From Streptomyces sp. 35G-GA-8 (GTDB lineage Bacteria > Actinomycetota > Actinomycetes > Streptomycetales > Streptomycetaceae), in contig NZ_JAMHJQ010000007.1 of assembly GCF_023534745.1 (NCBI RefSeq), forward strand, positions 353,145 to 417,144: a DNA stretch of 64,000 bases, given 5' to 3'. Shown piece after piece: positions 50,726 through 59,298 of this stretch. The position numbers and the translations under genes were made by a program. The stretch's first letter is position 1. Each line of letters begins with the position of its first letter. The notes beneath the pieces are model-generated. The model was not told the DNA's origin. It made no database searches and was given only the letters and a program-made list of their open reading frames with translations.

Positions 50726-52285
50726 GTGACCAGCACGGAGCGGCCTCAGCAGAGCACAGCGGGCGCCGACGCCCCCGAACGCCCCCGCCTGCGGCGTTCC
50801 CCGCTCGCCATCGCCACGGTGGCGGCGGCGGTACTGATCGCCGGGGGCGGTGGCGCGTATTTCGCCACCAGCGCCTCCGGCGACGCCACGGACGGCGGAA
50901 GCGGTGCGGCGGGGAGCGGCAAGCCACCGCCGCTCGCCCTCGACGGCGCGGCGAGCGGTTCCGGAACCGGGTCCGTGGCCGGAACCGGCCCGTCCGAGCC
51001 GCCCGGCATCGCGCCGGGCGAGCCGGATCCGAGCGGGGTCACCTACCGCGCCAAGGGCGCGCTGCCCGACGGTCCCGCGACGGCCCGGGTCTACCGGACG
51101 AACGGAGAGGTCGCGGCGGCCGATGTGGCCCGGCTGGCCGGGGCGCTCGGGGTGGCGGGCGCGCCGCGGTCCGACGGGACGGTCTGGAAGGTCGGTACGG
51201 AGAAGGACGGTTCCGGTCCGCTTCTCCGTGTCGACAAGCAGGCGCCGGGCACCTGGACCTTCGAACGGTACGGCCCCTCGGGCGGTGACAACTGTCTCAA
51301 GGGGAAGAGCTGTCCGAGCATGGGTGGCGCCGGCGGGTCCGGATCCGTGGCCGGCACCGGGGGCGACGGCCGCGCTGAGGCCGTGAGCGAGGCGGCGGCG
51401 AAGCGGGCGGCGGCTCCGGTACTGAAGTCGCTGGGCCAGGACCAGGCCGCGCTGGACGCACGCCAGTTGATGGGCGCGATCCGGGTGGTGAACGCGGACC
51501 CGGTGGTCGGCGGGCTGCCCACCCATGGCTGGTCCACCGGGATCCAGGTGGACGCCAACGGGCATGTGACGGGCGGCACCGGCCAGTTGACGGCCCCCGA
51601 GGAGAGCGACTCGTATCCGGTGATCGGCGCGGACGAGGCGCTGAAGGAGCTGAACGCGCCGGGCGACGCCACCGGCGGCGGGATCGGCGGTTGCGCGACC
51701 CCGGCGCCGCTGGAAGAGCCGCTGGAGAAGGGGACCTCGAAGGGGACCTCGTCGGAGGGCGGGAACCCCGCGGCTCCGTGTCTGCCCAAGAGCGCCCCGA
51801 ACCCGGAGCCGCTGGTGGTCGAGAAGGCGGTCTTCGGGCTGGCGATGCGGTCCGTGGACGGGCGCGGTGCGCTCGTACCGTCCTGGCTGTTCGAGGTGGC
51901 GCCGGGCGGGGACGCCCTGCCGTACACGGTCGCCCATCCCGCGGTCGCCCCGGAGTTCCTGGCGAAGCCGAAGCCTCCGCAGTCACGGCCGCAGCCGAGC
52001 GAGGAGTCGCCGGGCGGCCGGGTCCAGCGGGTCACCTCGTACACCGCCGAGGGGCGGACCCTGACGCTGCACTTCTCGGGCGGTATGTGCAGTACGTACA
52101 CGCCGTCGGCGGACGAGAGCGGCACGGCGGTGAAGGTGCGGCTGACCGAGTTCAGTGAGCCGGGGACGGTCTGTGTGGCGATGGCCAAGGTCATGACGGC
52201 GAAGGTGACGCTCGACAAGCCGCTGGGCGACCGGCGCGTGATCGAGGCGACGACGGGCGATCCGCTGCCGCTGAAGAAGTCCTAG
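50726..52285 (+). CDS. Hypothetical membrane-anchored extracytoplasmic protein
   Basis: A 519-residue protein with a short cytoplasmic N-terminus, one transmembrane helix (about residues 28-50, SPLAIATVAAAVLIAGGGGAYF) and a large external part rich in Gly, Ser and Pro. It has no catalytic motif I recognise; segments about 115-190 and 225-390 look beta-rich. The GTG at 50726 is chosen because AAGGAG lies 7 nt upstream; an in-frame ATG at 50702 lacks one. Divergent from the PfkB gene. Function unknown. Confidence 0.8.
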   Translation: MTSTERPQQSTAGADAPERPRLRRSPLAIATVAAAVLIAGGGGAYFATSASGDATDGGSGAAGSGKPPPLALDGAASGSGTGSVAGTGPSEPPGIAPGEPDPSGVTYRAKGALPDGPATARVYRTNGEVAAADVARLAGALGVAGAPRSDGTVWKVGTEKDGSGPLLRVDKQAPGTWTFERYGPSGGDNCLKGKSCPSMGGAGGSGSVAGTGGDGRAEAVSEAAAKRAAAPVLKSLGQDQAALDARQLMGAIRVVNADPVVGGLPTHGWSTGIQVDANGHVTGGTGQLTAPEESDSYPVIGADEALKELNAPGDATGGGIGGCATPAPLEEPLEKGTSKGTSSEGGNPAAPCLPKSAPNPEPLVVEKAVFGLAMRSVDGRGALVPSWLFEVAPGGDALPYTVAHPAVAPEFLAKPKPPQSRPQPSEESPGGRVQRVTSYTAEGRTLTLHFSGGMCSTYTPSADESGTAVKVRLTEFSEPGTVCVAMAKVMTAKVTLDKPLGDRRVIEATTGDPLPLKKS

Positions 52286-52308
52286 ACGAGCAGGCACGGG
52301 AAGGGACA

Positions 52309-52358
52309 CGAACGACAGGCGGCGGCCCCAGGGTTCCGGGGCCGCCGCCTGTCGTTCG
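52309..52358. terminator. Very strong bidirectional terminator
   Basis: A perfect 21-bp stem (52309-52329 with 52338-52358) with an 8-nt loop, between the convergent membrane-protein and erpA genes. Confidence 0.92.
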
Positions 52359-52398
52359 CGCGCTCTGTCCTGGCCGGACAGGACCTACCGGGCAGGAC

Positions 52399-52755
52399 CT
52401 AGCTGAAGGAGTCCCCGCAGGCGCAGGAGCCCGTCGCGTTCGGGTTGTCGATCGTGAAGCCCTGCTTCTCGATGGTGTCGACGAAGTCGATGGAGGCGCC
52501 GCCCAGGTACGGGGCGCTCATCCGGTCGGTGACGACCTTGACGCCACCGAAGTCCTTGACGACATCGCCGTCGAGCGAGCGCTCGTCGAAGAACAGCTGG
52601 TAGCGCAGGCCGGAGCAGCCACCGGGCTGTACGGCGACGCGCAGCGCGAGGTCGTCCCGGCCTTCCTGGTCCAGCAGGGCCTTGACCTTGCCCGCGGCGG
52701 CGTCGGACAGGAGGATGCCGTCGCTCACGGTGGTGGTCTCGTCCGATACGGACAT
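52399..52755 (-). CDS. erpA: Iron-sulfur cluster insertion protein (HesB/ErpA family)
   Basis: A 118-residue A-type carrier that delivers Fe-S clusters to apo-proteins. The three conserved cysteines are present: one in QPGGCSGLRYQLFFD and two in TGSCACGDSFS at the C-terminus. GGGAG lies upstream of the ATG. It is divergent from nadA, whose product needs a [4Fe-4S] cluster, so ErpA is a plausible cluster donor to NadA; this is inference from context. Confidence 0.93.
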   Translation of the reverse strand: MSVSDETTTVSDGILLSDAAAGKVKALLDQEGRDDLALRVAVQPGGCSGLRYQLFFDERSLDGDVVKDFGGVKVVTDRMSAPYLGGASIDFVDTIEKQGFTIDNPNATGSCACGDSFS

Positions 52756-53021
52756 CTGCTTCTCTCCCGGGTTGTACGGACTGCTTGCCGACAGTGCAAC
52801 CGGCTCGGCCGCGGATTCATTCCGGGCCCTGGCGCGTGTCTTTCCCTCCTTCATGCTCGCACACCGGCTCGCGATGCGGCAGCCGGTGGTTCCTCGGGGC
52901 CCCCGCCCGGGAACGCGTCACATCGACGCTATGGGCATCGTCAAAGTGACGTGAACCGGTTATCATAGATAGTGTCAATTAGACGAAAAGGCTCGTCTGC
53001 AGAGAAGAAAGGGTGCGTGAC

Positions 53022-54209
53022 GTGACCACCGCCCAACCCCGTCAGGATCTCGCCGTCCAGCCGACGCCCCTCGCCCTGCTGCTGCTCGGCCGCGAGGCGG
53101 ACCCGCGCAGCGAGCGCGGCGTGGAGTGTCCGGGCGATCTGCCCTCCCCGTCCGACCCGGACCTGGTGGAGCGCGCCCGCGCGGCGAAGGAGAAGCTCGG
53201 GGACAAGGTCTTCGTCCTCGGCCACCACTACCAGCGCGACGAGGTCATCCAGTTCGCGGATGTCACCGGCGACTCCTTCAAGCTGGCCAGGGACGCGGCG
53301 GCGCGGCCCGACGCCGAGTACATCGTCTTCTGCGGCGTGCACTTCATGGCCGAGTCCGCGGACATTCTGACCGGCGACGACCAGAAGGTCGTCCTGCCCG
53401 ACCTGGCCGCGGGCTGCTCCATGGCCGACATGGCCACCGCCGAGCAGGTAGCGGAGTGCTGGGACGTACTGACCGAGGCCGGCATAGCCGAGCGGGTCGT
53501 CCCCGTCTCGTACATGAACTCCTCGGCCGACATCAAGGCCTTCACCGGCAAGCACGGCGGCACGATCTGCACCTCCTCCAACGCCGAGCGCGCGCTGAAC
53601 TGGGCCTTCGAGCAGGGCGACAAAGTCCTCTTCCTGCCCGACCAGCACCTGGGGCGCAACACGGCGGTGCGGGATCTGGGGATGTCGCTGGAGGACTGCG
53701 TCCTCTACAACCCGCACAAGCCGAACGGCGGCCTCACGCAGCAGGAGCTGCGCGACGCGAAGATGATCCTGTGGCGCGGCCACTGCTCGGTGCACGGGCG
53801 CTTCTCGCTGGACTCCGTGCGTGATGTACGGGAGCGGATCCCGGGCGTGAACGTGCTGGTGCACCCGGAGTGCAAGCACGAGGTCGTGGCCGCGGCGGAC
53901 TACGTCGGCTCGACGGAGTACATCATCAAGGCCCTGGAGGCGGCCCCGGCCGGCTCGAAGTGGGCGATCGGCACGGAGCTGAATCTCGTACAGCGGCTGG
54001 CGAACCGTTTCGCCGCCGAGGACAAGGAGATCGTCTTCCTCGACCGTACGGTCTGCTTCTGCTCCACGATGAACCGGATCGATCTGCCGCATCTGGTGTG
54101 GGCACTGGAGTCGCTGGCCGAGGGCAACGAGGTCAACCGCATCCAGGTCGACAAGGAGACGGCGGACTTCGCGCAGCTGGCGCTGGAACGGATGCTGGCG
54201 CTTCCGTAG
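53022..54209 (+). CDS. nadA: Quinolinate synthase
   Basis: A 395-residue [4Fe-4S] enzyme that condenses iminoaspartate with dihydroxyacetone phosphate to quinolinate for NAD synthesis. Motifs: VLGHHYQRDEVIQFAD, FCGVHFMAESADIL with one cluster Cys, the central CSVHGRF Cys region, HPECKHEV, and C-terminal VCFCSTMNRI. The GTG at 53022 is supported by AAAGGG 8 nt upstream; GTG 53013 is the alternative. The promoter area (52955-52990) is notably AT-rich (TTATCATAGATAGTGTCAATTA). Other nad genes are not in the window. Confidence 0.94.
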   Translation: MTTAQPRQDLAVQPTPLALLLLGREADPRSERGVECPGDLPSPSDPDLVERARAAKEKLGDKVFVLGHHYQRDEVIQFADVTGDSFKLARDAAARPDAEYIVFCGVHFMAESADILTGDDQKVVLPDLAAGCSMADMATAEQVAECWDVLTEAGIAERVVPVSYMNSSADIKAFTGKHGGTICTSSNAERALNWAFEQGDKVLFLPDQHLGRNTAVRDLGMSLEDCVLYNPHKPNGGLTQQELRDAKMILWRGHCSVHGRFSLDSVRDVRERIPGVNVLVHPECKHEVVAAADYVGSTEYIIKALEAAPAGSKWAIGTELNLVQRLANRFAAEDKEIVFLDRTVCFCSTMNRIDLPHLVWALESLAEGNEVNRIQVDKETADFAQLALERMLALP

Positions 54210-54260
54210 GTACGCCACGCCTTGTCGCGGGGTAGTCGGGGTGGGCCGGAGTCGGACATG

Positions 54261-54566
54261 GCGGGTGGGGGCCGCCCCTTAGGTTTCAGTTTCGCGGTTG
54301 CGGGTCGGGCGTCAAGGGCGCTCCTTCGTCGCGTCGGCAAGCCGATGGGCTGCGCCCACCCTTGACCCCCGCCCCTCCACCGCAAGTGCTGCTTTGAGGG
54401 GGGCGGCCCGGGGGAGGGGTCCCCGGAGGGCTGTCCAGTGGACCGGCCCGGTTCCCGGCCTGCGACCCGGTGGACCCTGCGGGGCGCGCGGCAGTGGAGT
54501 GGGGCGGCCCGGCACCGGCTCAGCGAGCCGATGTGAGTGGGTAGTTGGGACTCATGCCCCGCTGTG
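54261..54566 (+). repeat. Left arm of a fold-back inverted repeat of about 305 bp
   Basis: This arm matches the reverse complement of 54777-55084 over its whole length, with two divergent patches (about 54332-54356 and 54425-54470). The best conserved block is about 54360-54424, including CCGCAAGTGCTGCTTTGAGG, and 54470-54530 is also nearly identical. Confidence 0.8.
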
Positions 54567-54776
54567 CGGGCTCGTTGTCGCCTGCACCTGTCGACGGAGG
54601 CAGACGAGCCCGTCACCCACCCCCTATGTCCCAGTTTGGCAAGCCATTCCAGGGCCCTCAGGCCGGTGATGCGTCCTGAGTTCGGTTAAGTCGTCTCCAC
54701 GACACATCACCGCCTCCGACCCGCCCACTCAGCGCCTCACCAGTCACACCCACCCCACCACCCACACAGCCTCACC
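54567..54776. other. Spacer of the fold-back repeat
   Basis: A 210-bp spacer between the inverted arms. It contains its own hairpin with 9-bp CGGGCTCGT/ACGAGCCCG arms (54567-54611), then less GC-rich sequence and a CCCACCCC-type tract. No coding potential was found. Confidence 0.5.
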
Positions 54777-55084
54777 AGCGGGGCATGAATCCCCGCCGCC
54801 CACGGGGATCAGTCGCTGAGCCGGTGCCGGGCCACCCCATTCCACTGCCGCGCGCCCCGCAGGGCCCACCGACCTGCGGTCGGCGACCGGCCTCCGGCAC
54901 ATGGGTGCTTCCCCGGGGACCCCTCCCCCCGGGCCGCCCCCCCTCAAAGCAGCACTTGCGGTGGAGGGGCGGGTGTCAAGGGTGGAGCGAAGCGCAATCG
55001 GCGCAGCCGACGCGACGAAGGAGCGCCCTTGACGCCCGACCCGCAACCGCGACACTCAAAGATCAGGGGCGGCCCCCACCCGCC
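54777..55084 (-). repeat. Right arm of the fold-back inverted repeat
   Basis: Reverse-complement partner of 54261-54566; estimated by eye at 80-85% identity overall. It contains an ATCCCCG/CGGGGAT palindrome (54789-54809) absent from the left arm. Confidence 0.8.
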
Positions 55085-55141
55085 ACCAAACCCCCCGGCC
55101 CACCCCGACCACCCCTCCGCCCCAACCCCCACCACACACCA

Positions 55142-55183
55142 GTGCCCCGGAGCAGCGACACGATCATCGCCGCCCCGGGGCAC
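55142..55183 (-). terminator. Terminator downstream of the RND transporter gene
   Basis: A 9-bp stem, GTGCCCCGG (55142-55150) with CCGGGGCAC (55175-55183), lies 47 bp past the transporter stop and is the likely 3' end of that transcript. Confidence 0.65.
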
Positions 55184-55229
55184 CTTCGGTTACCTCACGT
55201 ACCTCACGTATCTCATCTCACGAGATACC

Positions 55230-58200
55230 TCAGACGTTCACCGGCTCCGGCTCGCTCGGCGAATCCGAGGCCGGGGTGCCGTTGCCCCCCTTGGCGTGCC
55301 GCTTCCCCACCTTCTTCTTCGCGCGGCGCTCCTTCCGCAGCTCCACCATCGTGTACAGCGTCGGCACGAGCAGCAGCGTCAGCAGCGTCGACGACACCAG
55401 ACCGCCGATCACCACGATCGCCAGCGGCTGCCCGATGAAGCCGCCCTCGCCGGTGATGCCCATCGCCATCGGGAGCAGCGCGAAGATCGTCGCCAGGGCC
55501 GTCATCAGGATCGGACGGAGCCGGTGACGGCCGCCCTCGACGACCGCTTCCACCACGCCCATACCCTGTGCCCGGTACTGGTTGATGAGGTCGATCAGCA
55601 CGATCGCGTTGGTCACCACGATGCCGATCAGCATCAGCATGCCGATCATCGCGGGCACGCCCATCGCCGTACCGGTCATGACCAGCAGACCGATCGCGCC
55701 GGTCGCGGCGAAGGGGATGGAGACCAGCAGGATCAGCGGCTGGATCAGCGAGCGGAAGGTCGCGACCAGGAGCATGAAGACGATCGCGATGGCCGCCAAC
55801 ATGGCGAGAGCCAGCTGTCCGAAGGCGTCGTCCTGGTCCGCCGAGACACCGCCGATGGACGCGGTCGCACCCGCCGGCAGTTCCAGGGCGTTGATCTTCG
55901 ACTGGAGCGAGGCGGTGACCGTGCCGGTGTCGTCACCGGTCGGCCGCGCCGTGATCGTCGCGGCCCGCGCGCCGTCGATCCGGGTCATCGAGACCGGACC
56001 GTCGACCAGCTTCACGTCCGCGATCTCCCCGAGCTTCACCGGACCCAGGGACAGGTTCTTCAGCTCGGCGATCGTCTTGGCCGGCTTGGCCGAGGCGACG
56101 ACGACATCCCGCTCGGTGTCGTCCAGGATCGCCTTGCCGGCCTCGGTGCCGCGTACCGCCTGACCGACCGCCGCACCGAGTGTGGCGTCGTTGAACCCGG
56201 CCTCCGCGGCCTTGGCGTTGGCCTTGACCGAGATGCGCGGGACGGACTGCGACAGGTCGCTCTCCACATCGGTGACGCCGTCGAGCTTCGCGACGGTGTC
56301 CCGGACCTGCTCGGCGGCCTCGCGGAGGGTGTCCGCCTCGGACGCCTTGACCACGACGCTCACGTTCTGGCTGCCGAGGCCGCCGCCACCCGAGGAGATC
56401 GCCGTATGACCGATGCCGTCGAGGCCGGCCAGTTCCTTCTCGATGCGGTCCTGCGTCTCCTTGTACGTCGCGGCGTCCTTCAGGGTCACCTGGTACGTCG
56501 CCTGGTTGGCGCCCGAACCGCCGCCGAAGGCGGCCGCGAAGCCGGAGGCGCCGACGGTGACCTGGTACTCCTTGATCTCCTCGATGCCGGAGAGGACCTT
56601 CTCGACCTTCTTCGCGGAGGCGTCGGCCGTCTCCAGGCTGGTGCCCGGGTCCAGCTCCTGCTTGATGGAGAGGACTTCCTGATCACCTGCGTCGAACAGG
56701 TTGGTCTTGAGCGCCGGCACCATGGCGAACGTGACCAGCAGGACGACGACCGCGATGACCACGCTCTTGATGCGGCGGTGGGTCGCGAAGTGCAGCACCC
56801 GTACATACCGCCGCTGGAGCTTGCTGTTGCTCTCCTTCTCCTCGGCCTGACGGCGGGCCTCTTCGGGGCTGATCCCGATGGCCTCCTTCGGCGCGCGCAG
56901 GAACCAGTACGAGAGCACCGGTACGACGGTCAGCGAGACGAGCAGGGAGGCGAGCAGCGCCGCCGTGACCGTCAGCGAGAACGAGCCGAACAGCTCGCCG
57001 ACCATGCCGCCGACCAGACCGATCGGCAGGAACACCGCGACGGTGGTGAGGGTGGAGGCGGTGACGGCTCCCGTGACCTCCTTGACCGCGGTGAGGATGG
57101 CGGTCTGACGCTCCTCGCCGTAGCTCAGGTGGCGCTTGATGTTCTCCAGGACGACGATCGAGTCGTCGACCACCCGGCCGACCGCGATGGTCAGCGCGCC
57201 GAGGGTGAGCATGTCCAGCGACAGGTCACGCGTCCACAGCACGATCAGCGCCAGGACGACGGAGAGCGGGATGGAGACGGCGGTGACGAGGGTGGAGCGG
57301 ATCGAGCGAAGGAAGACCAGGATCACGAGCACGGCGAAGACAAGACCGAGCATGCCCTCGGTGGTCAGTCCCGAGATCGACTTGGAGACCATCGGGCCCT
57401 GGTCGCTGACGACCGTGAGGGTGGCGCCGGAGCCGAGGTCCTTGCGGAGGTCGGGCAGCTTCTCCTTGACCGCGTCCGAGATGGCGACGGCGCTGCCGTC
57501 CTTGTCCATGGTGATCGTGACGGCGAGGCTGGGCTTGCCGTCGGTGCGGGTCAGCGAGGTCTCGGTGGCCGGCTTCTGCTTGACGGTGGCGATGTCACCG
57601 ACGCGTACCGCGGAGGGCGTTCCCGTGGCGCCGCCCGGGGCCGCCTGGGGCAGTACCCGCAGGTCCTCGATCTGCTTCAGCGAGGTGAATCCGCCGCCGA
57701 CCTGGACCGTACGGCTCTTGCCGTCCTCGGAGAACGAACCCGCGGGGAAGGTGGCACCGCCGGCCTTCAGCGCCTCGGAGAGCGCCATGGCGTTGAGGCC
57801 CGCGGCGGCGAGCTTCTTGTCGTCGGGGGTGACGGCGATCTGGAGGTCACGGACACCGTCGATGGAGACGTTGCCGACGCCGGAGATGTCCTGAAGGGCG
57901 GGGACGACCGAACGGTCCAGCTGATCGGCCAGCGCCTGCTGGTCCTTGTCGGAGGTGACGGCGAGGACGACGGCCGGGATGTCGTCCGTCGAGCCGGCCA
58001 CGACCTGCGGGTCGACACCGGCGGGGAGCTGGGCGCCCGCGCGGTTCACGGCCTGCTGGACGTCGGCGACCAGCTGCTTGGTCTCCGTGCCGCCGAAGTC
58101 GAAGCTGGCCTGGATGACGGCGTTGCCCTCACTGGCCGTAGCGGTGGTGCCGGTGAGGCCGTCGACCGACTTGATGGAGTTTTCGAGCGGTTCGACGACC

Positions 58201-58388
58201 TGCTTCTCGACCACATCCGGGGAGGCGCCCTGGTAGGAGGCGACCACCGACACCATAGGGAATTCAATGGACGGCATGAGCTGCTGCTTGAGCTGCGGTA
58301 TCGCGATGGCTCCGAAGACGATCGCGACGATCGACATCAGCCCGATCAGGGCCCGTTGCGAGAGACTGAATCTCGACAACCAGGACAT
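55230..58388 (-). CDS. RND-family efflux transporter permease (AcrB/HAE1-like)
   Basis: A 1052-residue inner-membrane pump with the duplicated RND layout: helix 1 (about 12-32), large periplasmic loop, helices 2-6 with GRVVDDSIVVLENIKRHL (proton-relay Asp pair in helix 4), second periplasmic loop from about 550, then helices 8-12 with LMLIGIVVTNAIVLIDLINQYR. RND pumps export hydrophobic compounds or metals by proton antiport. No adaptor or outer-membrane gene is adjacent, as usual in actinobacteria. The ATG at 58388 begins MSWLSRFSLSQRALIG. It lies downstream of a NarL-type two-component system. Confidence 0.92.
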   Translation of the reverse strand: MSWLSRFSLSQRALIGLMSIVAIVFGAIAIPQLKQQLMPSIEFPMVSVVASYQGASPDVVEKQVVEPLENSIKSVDGLTGTTATASEGNAVIQASFDFGGTETKQLVADVQQAVNRAGAQLPAGVDPQVVAGSTDDIPAVVLAVTSDKDQQALADQLDRSVVPALQDISGVGNVSIDGVRDLQIAVTPDDKKLAAAGLNAMALSEALKAGGATFPAGSFSEDGKSRTVQVGGGFTSLKQIEDLRVLPQAAPGGATGTPSAVRVGDIATVKQKPATETSLTRTDGKPSLAVTITMDKDGSAVAISDAVKEKLPDLRKDLGSGATLTVVSDQGPMVSKSISGLTTEGMLGLVFAVLVILVFLRSIRSTLVTAVSIPLSVVLALIVLWTRDLSLDMLTLGALTIAVGRVVDDSIVVLENIKRHLSYGEERQTAILTAVKEVTGAVTASTLTTVAVFLPIGLVGGMVGELFGSFSLTVTAALLASLLVSLTVVPVLSYWFLRAPKEAIGISPEEARRQAEEKESNSKLQRRYVRVLHFATHRRIKSVVIAVVVLLVTFAMVPALKTNLFDAGDQEVLSIKQELDPGTSLETADASAKKVEKVLSGIEEIKEYQVTVGASGFAAAFGGGSGANQATYQVTLKDAATYKETQDRIEKELAGLDGIGHTAISSGGGGLGSQNVSVVVKASEADTLREAAEQVRDTVAKLDGVTDVESDLSQSVPRISVKANAKAAEAGFNDATLGAAVGQAVRGTEAGKAILDDTERDVVVASAKPAKTIAELKNLSLGPVKLGEIADVKLVDGPVSMTRIDGARAATITARPTGDDTGTVTASLQSKINALELPAGATASIGGVSADQDDAFGQLALAMLAAIAIVFMLLVATFRSLIQPLILLVSIPFAATGAIGLLVMTGTAMGVPAMIGMLMLIGIVVTNAIVLIDLINQYRAQGMGVVEAVVEGGRHRLRPILMTALATIFALLPMAMGITGEGGFIGQPLAIVVIGGLVSSTLLTLLLVPTLYTMVELRKERRAKKKVGKRHAKGGNGTPASDSPSEPEPVNV

Positions 58389-58492
58389 GGGGGTCTCTCT
58401 TCTGTGGTGTACGCGGGAGGTGGAAGCGGCGGCTCGGCCGCGGAGGGGCACTGCGGAATCTCCGCGGATGGGCGACGACGGCCCCTCTATAC

Positions 58493-58517
58493 GATCGGCC
58501 ATCAACGGGGGCCGATC
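58493..58517. promoter_or_regulatory. Candidate operator and promoter of the RND pump gene
   Basis: Perfect 8-bp arms GATCGGCC and GGCCGATC are separated by 9 bp, 105-129 bp upstream of the pump start. A TATAGA -10-like hexamer lies directly next to it on the minus strand (58486-58491), so a bound protein would cover the -35 area. The adjacent NarL-type regulator is the obvious candidate. Confidence 0.45.
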
Positions 58518-58605
58518 CGTAGACCAGAAGTCGAGTTCTTTATCCGGCGCGTACCGCACTTGGAGTACGCACGAGCGGTGTGCTATTCCACCCCCGGACG
58601 GTGTC

Positions 58606-59298
58606 CTACTCCACCCTTGGGCGTACCAGGCCCGATTCGTACGCGATTACTACCAATTGGGCCCTGTCGCGGGCCGCGAGTTTGGCCATCGCGCGGTTCA
58701 CATGGGTCTTGACCGTCAGCGGACTGACCCGGAGACGCTCCGCGATCTCGTCATTGGAGTAGCCGCCCGCGACCAGCACCAGCACCTCGCGCTCGCGCCC
58801 GGTGAGCGCCTCCAGCCGCTTCGGGCTGACCGTCGGGGCCGCGTGCTCGCCCGAACCCGCGCTCGCGCTCTGCGCGAGGAAGGTGGCGATCAGACCCTTC
58901 GTCGCGACGGGCGAGAGCAGCGCCTCACCGGCCGCCGCGATCCGGATGGCGTTGAGCAGTTCCTCCGGCTCCGCGCCCTTGCCGAGAAAGCCGGAGGCTC
59001 CGGCACGCAGCGACTGCACCACGTACTCGTCGACCTCGAAGGTCGTCAGCATGACGACATGCACCCCGGCGAGGTCCGGGTCCGCGCTGATCACGCGGGT
59101 GGCGGCGAGGCCGTCCGTGCCGGGCATCCTGATGTCCATCAGCACGACATCGGGCCGGGTGGAGCGGGTGAGGGCCACGGCCTGCGCGCCGTCGGCGGCC
59201 TCCCCGACGACCTCCATGTCCGGCTCGGAGTCCACCAGGACCCGGAACGCGCTGCGCAGCAGTGTCTGGTCGTCGGCGAGCAGGACCCGGATCGTCAT
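58606..59298 (-). CDS. NarL/LuxR-type response regulator
   Basis: A 230-residue regulator with receiver (LLADDQTLLR acidic pair, phospho-acceptor Asp in VVLMDIRMPG, Lys in GFLGKGAEPEE) and LuxR helix-turn-helix (LTGREREVLVLVAGGYSNDEIAERL). Its ATG overlaps the kinase stop (ATGA), so both are translated together. The RND pump gene lies 217 bp downstream on the same strand and is its likely target. Confidence 0.92.
   Translation of the reverse strand: MTIRVLLADDQTLLRSAFRVLVDSEPDMEVVGEAADGAQAVALTRSTRPDVVLMDIRMPGTDGLAATRVISADPDLAGVHVVMLTTFEVDEYVVQSLRAGASGFLGKGAEPEELLNAIRIAAAGEALLSPVATKGLIATFLAQSASAGSGEHAAPTVSPKRLEALTGREREVLVLVAGGYSNDEIAERLRVSPLTVKTHVNRAMAKLAARDRAQLVVIAYESGLVRPRVE

Larger units (their letters stand above)
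54210..55229. other. 1-kb gene-free region between nadA and the RND pump
   Basis: The region has no ORF with credible codon use or ribosome site on either strand. It consists of a large inverted repeat (arms 54261-54566 and 54777-55084), a 210-bp spacer, a terminator at 55142-55183 and a small 7-bp hairpin GTATCTC/GAGATAC (55208-55228) just before the pump stop codon. Confidence 0.75.

Noticed and set aside
54789-54809. Possible solitary CRISPR type I-E repeat (ATCCCCG/CGGGGAT hairpin)
   Set aside because: Only one copy; no spacers, no second repeat and no cas genes. It is part of the fold-back arm.
54785-55438. 217-residue frame across the fold-back region
   Set aside because: Pro/Arg/Thr-rich composition, overlaps the pump gene in antisense and has no ribosome site.
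55029-58712. 1227-residue open frame antisense to the RND transporter
   Set aside because: Shadow frame of Arg/Gly/Asp-rich composition; the minus strand encodes an unmistakable RND permease.
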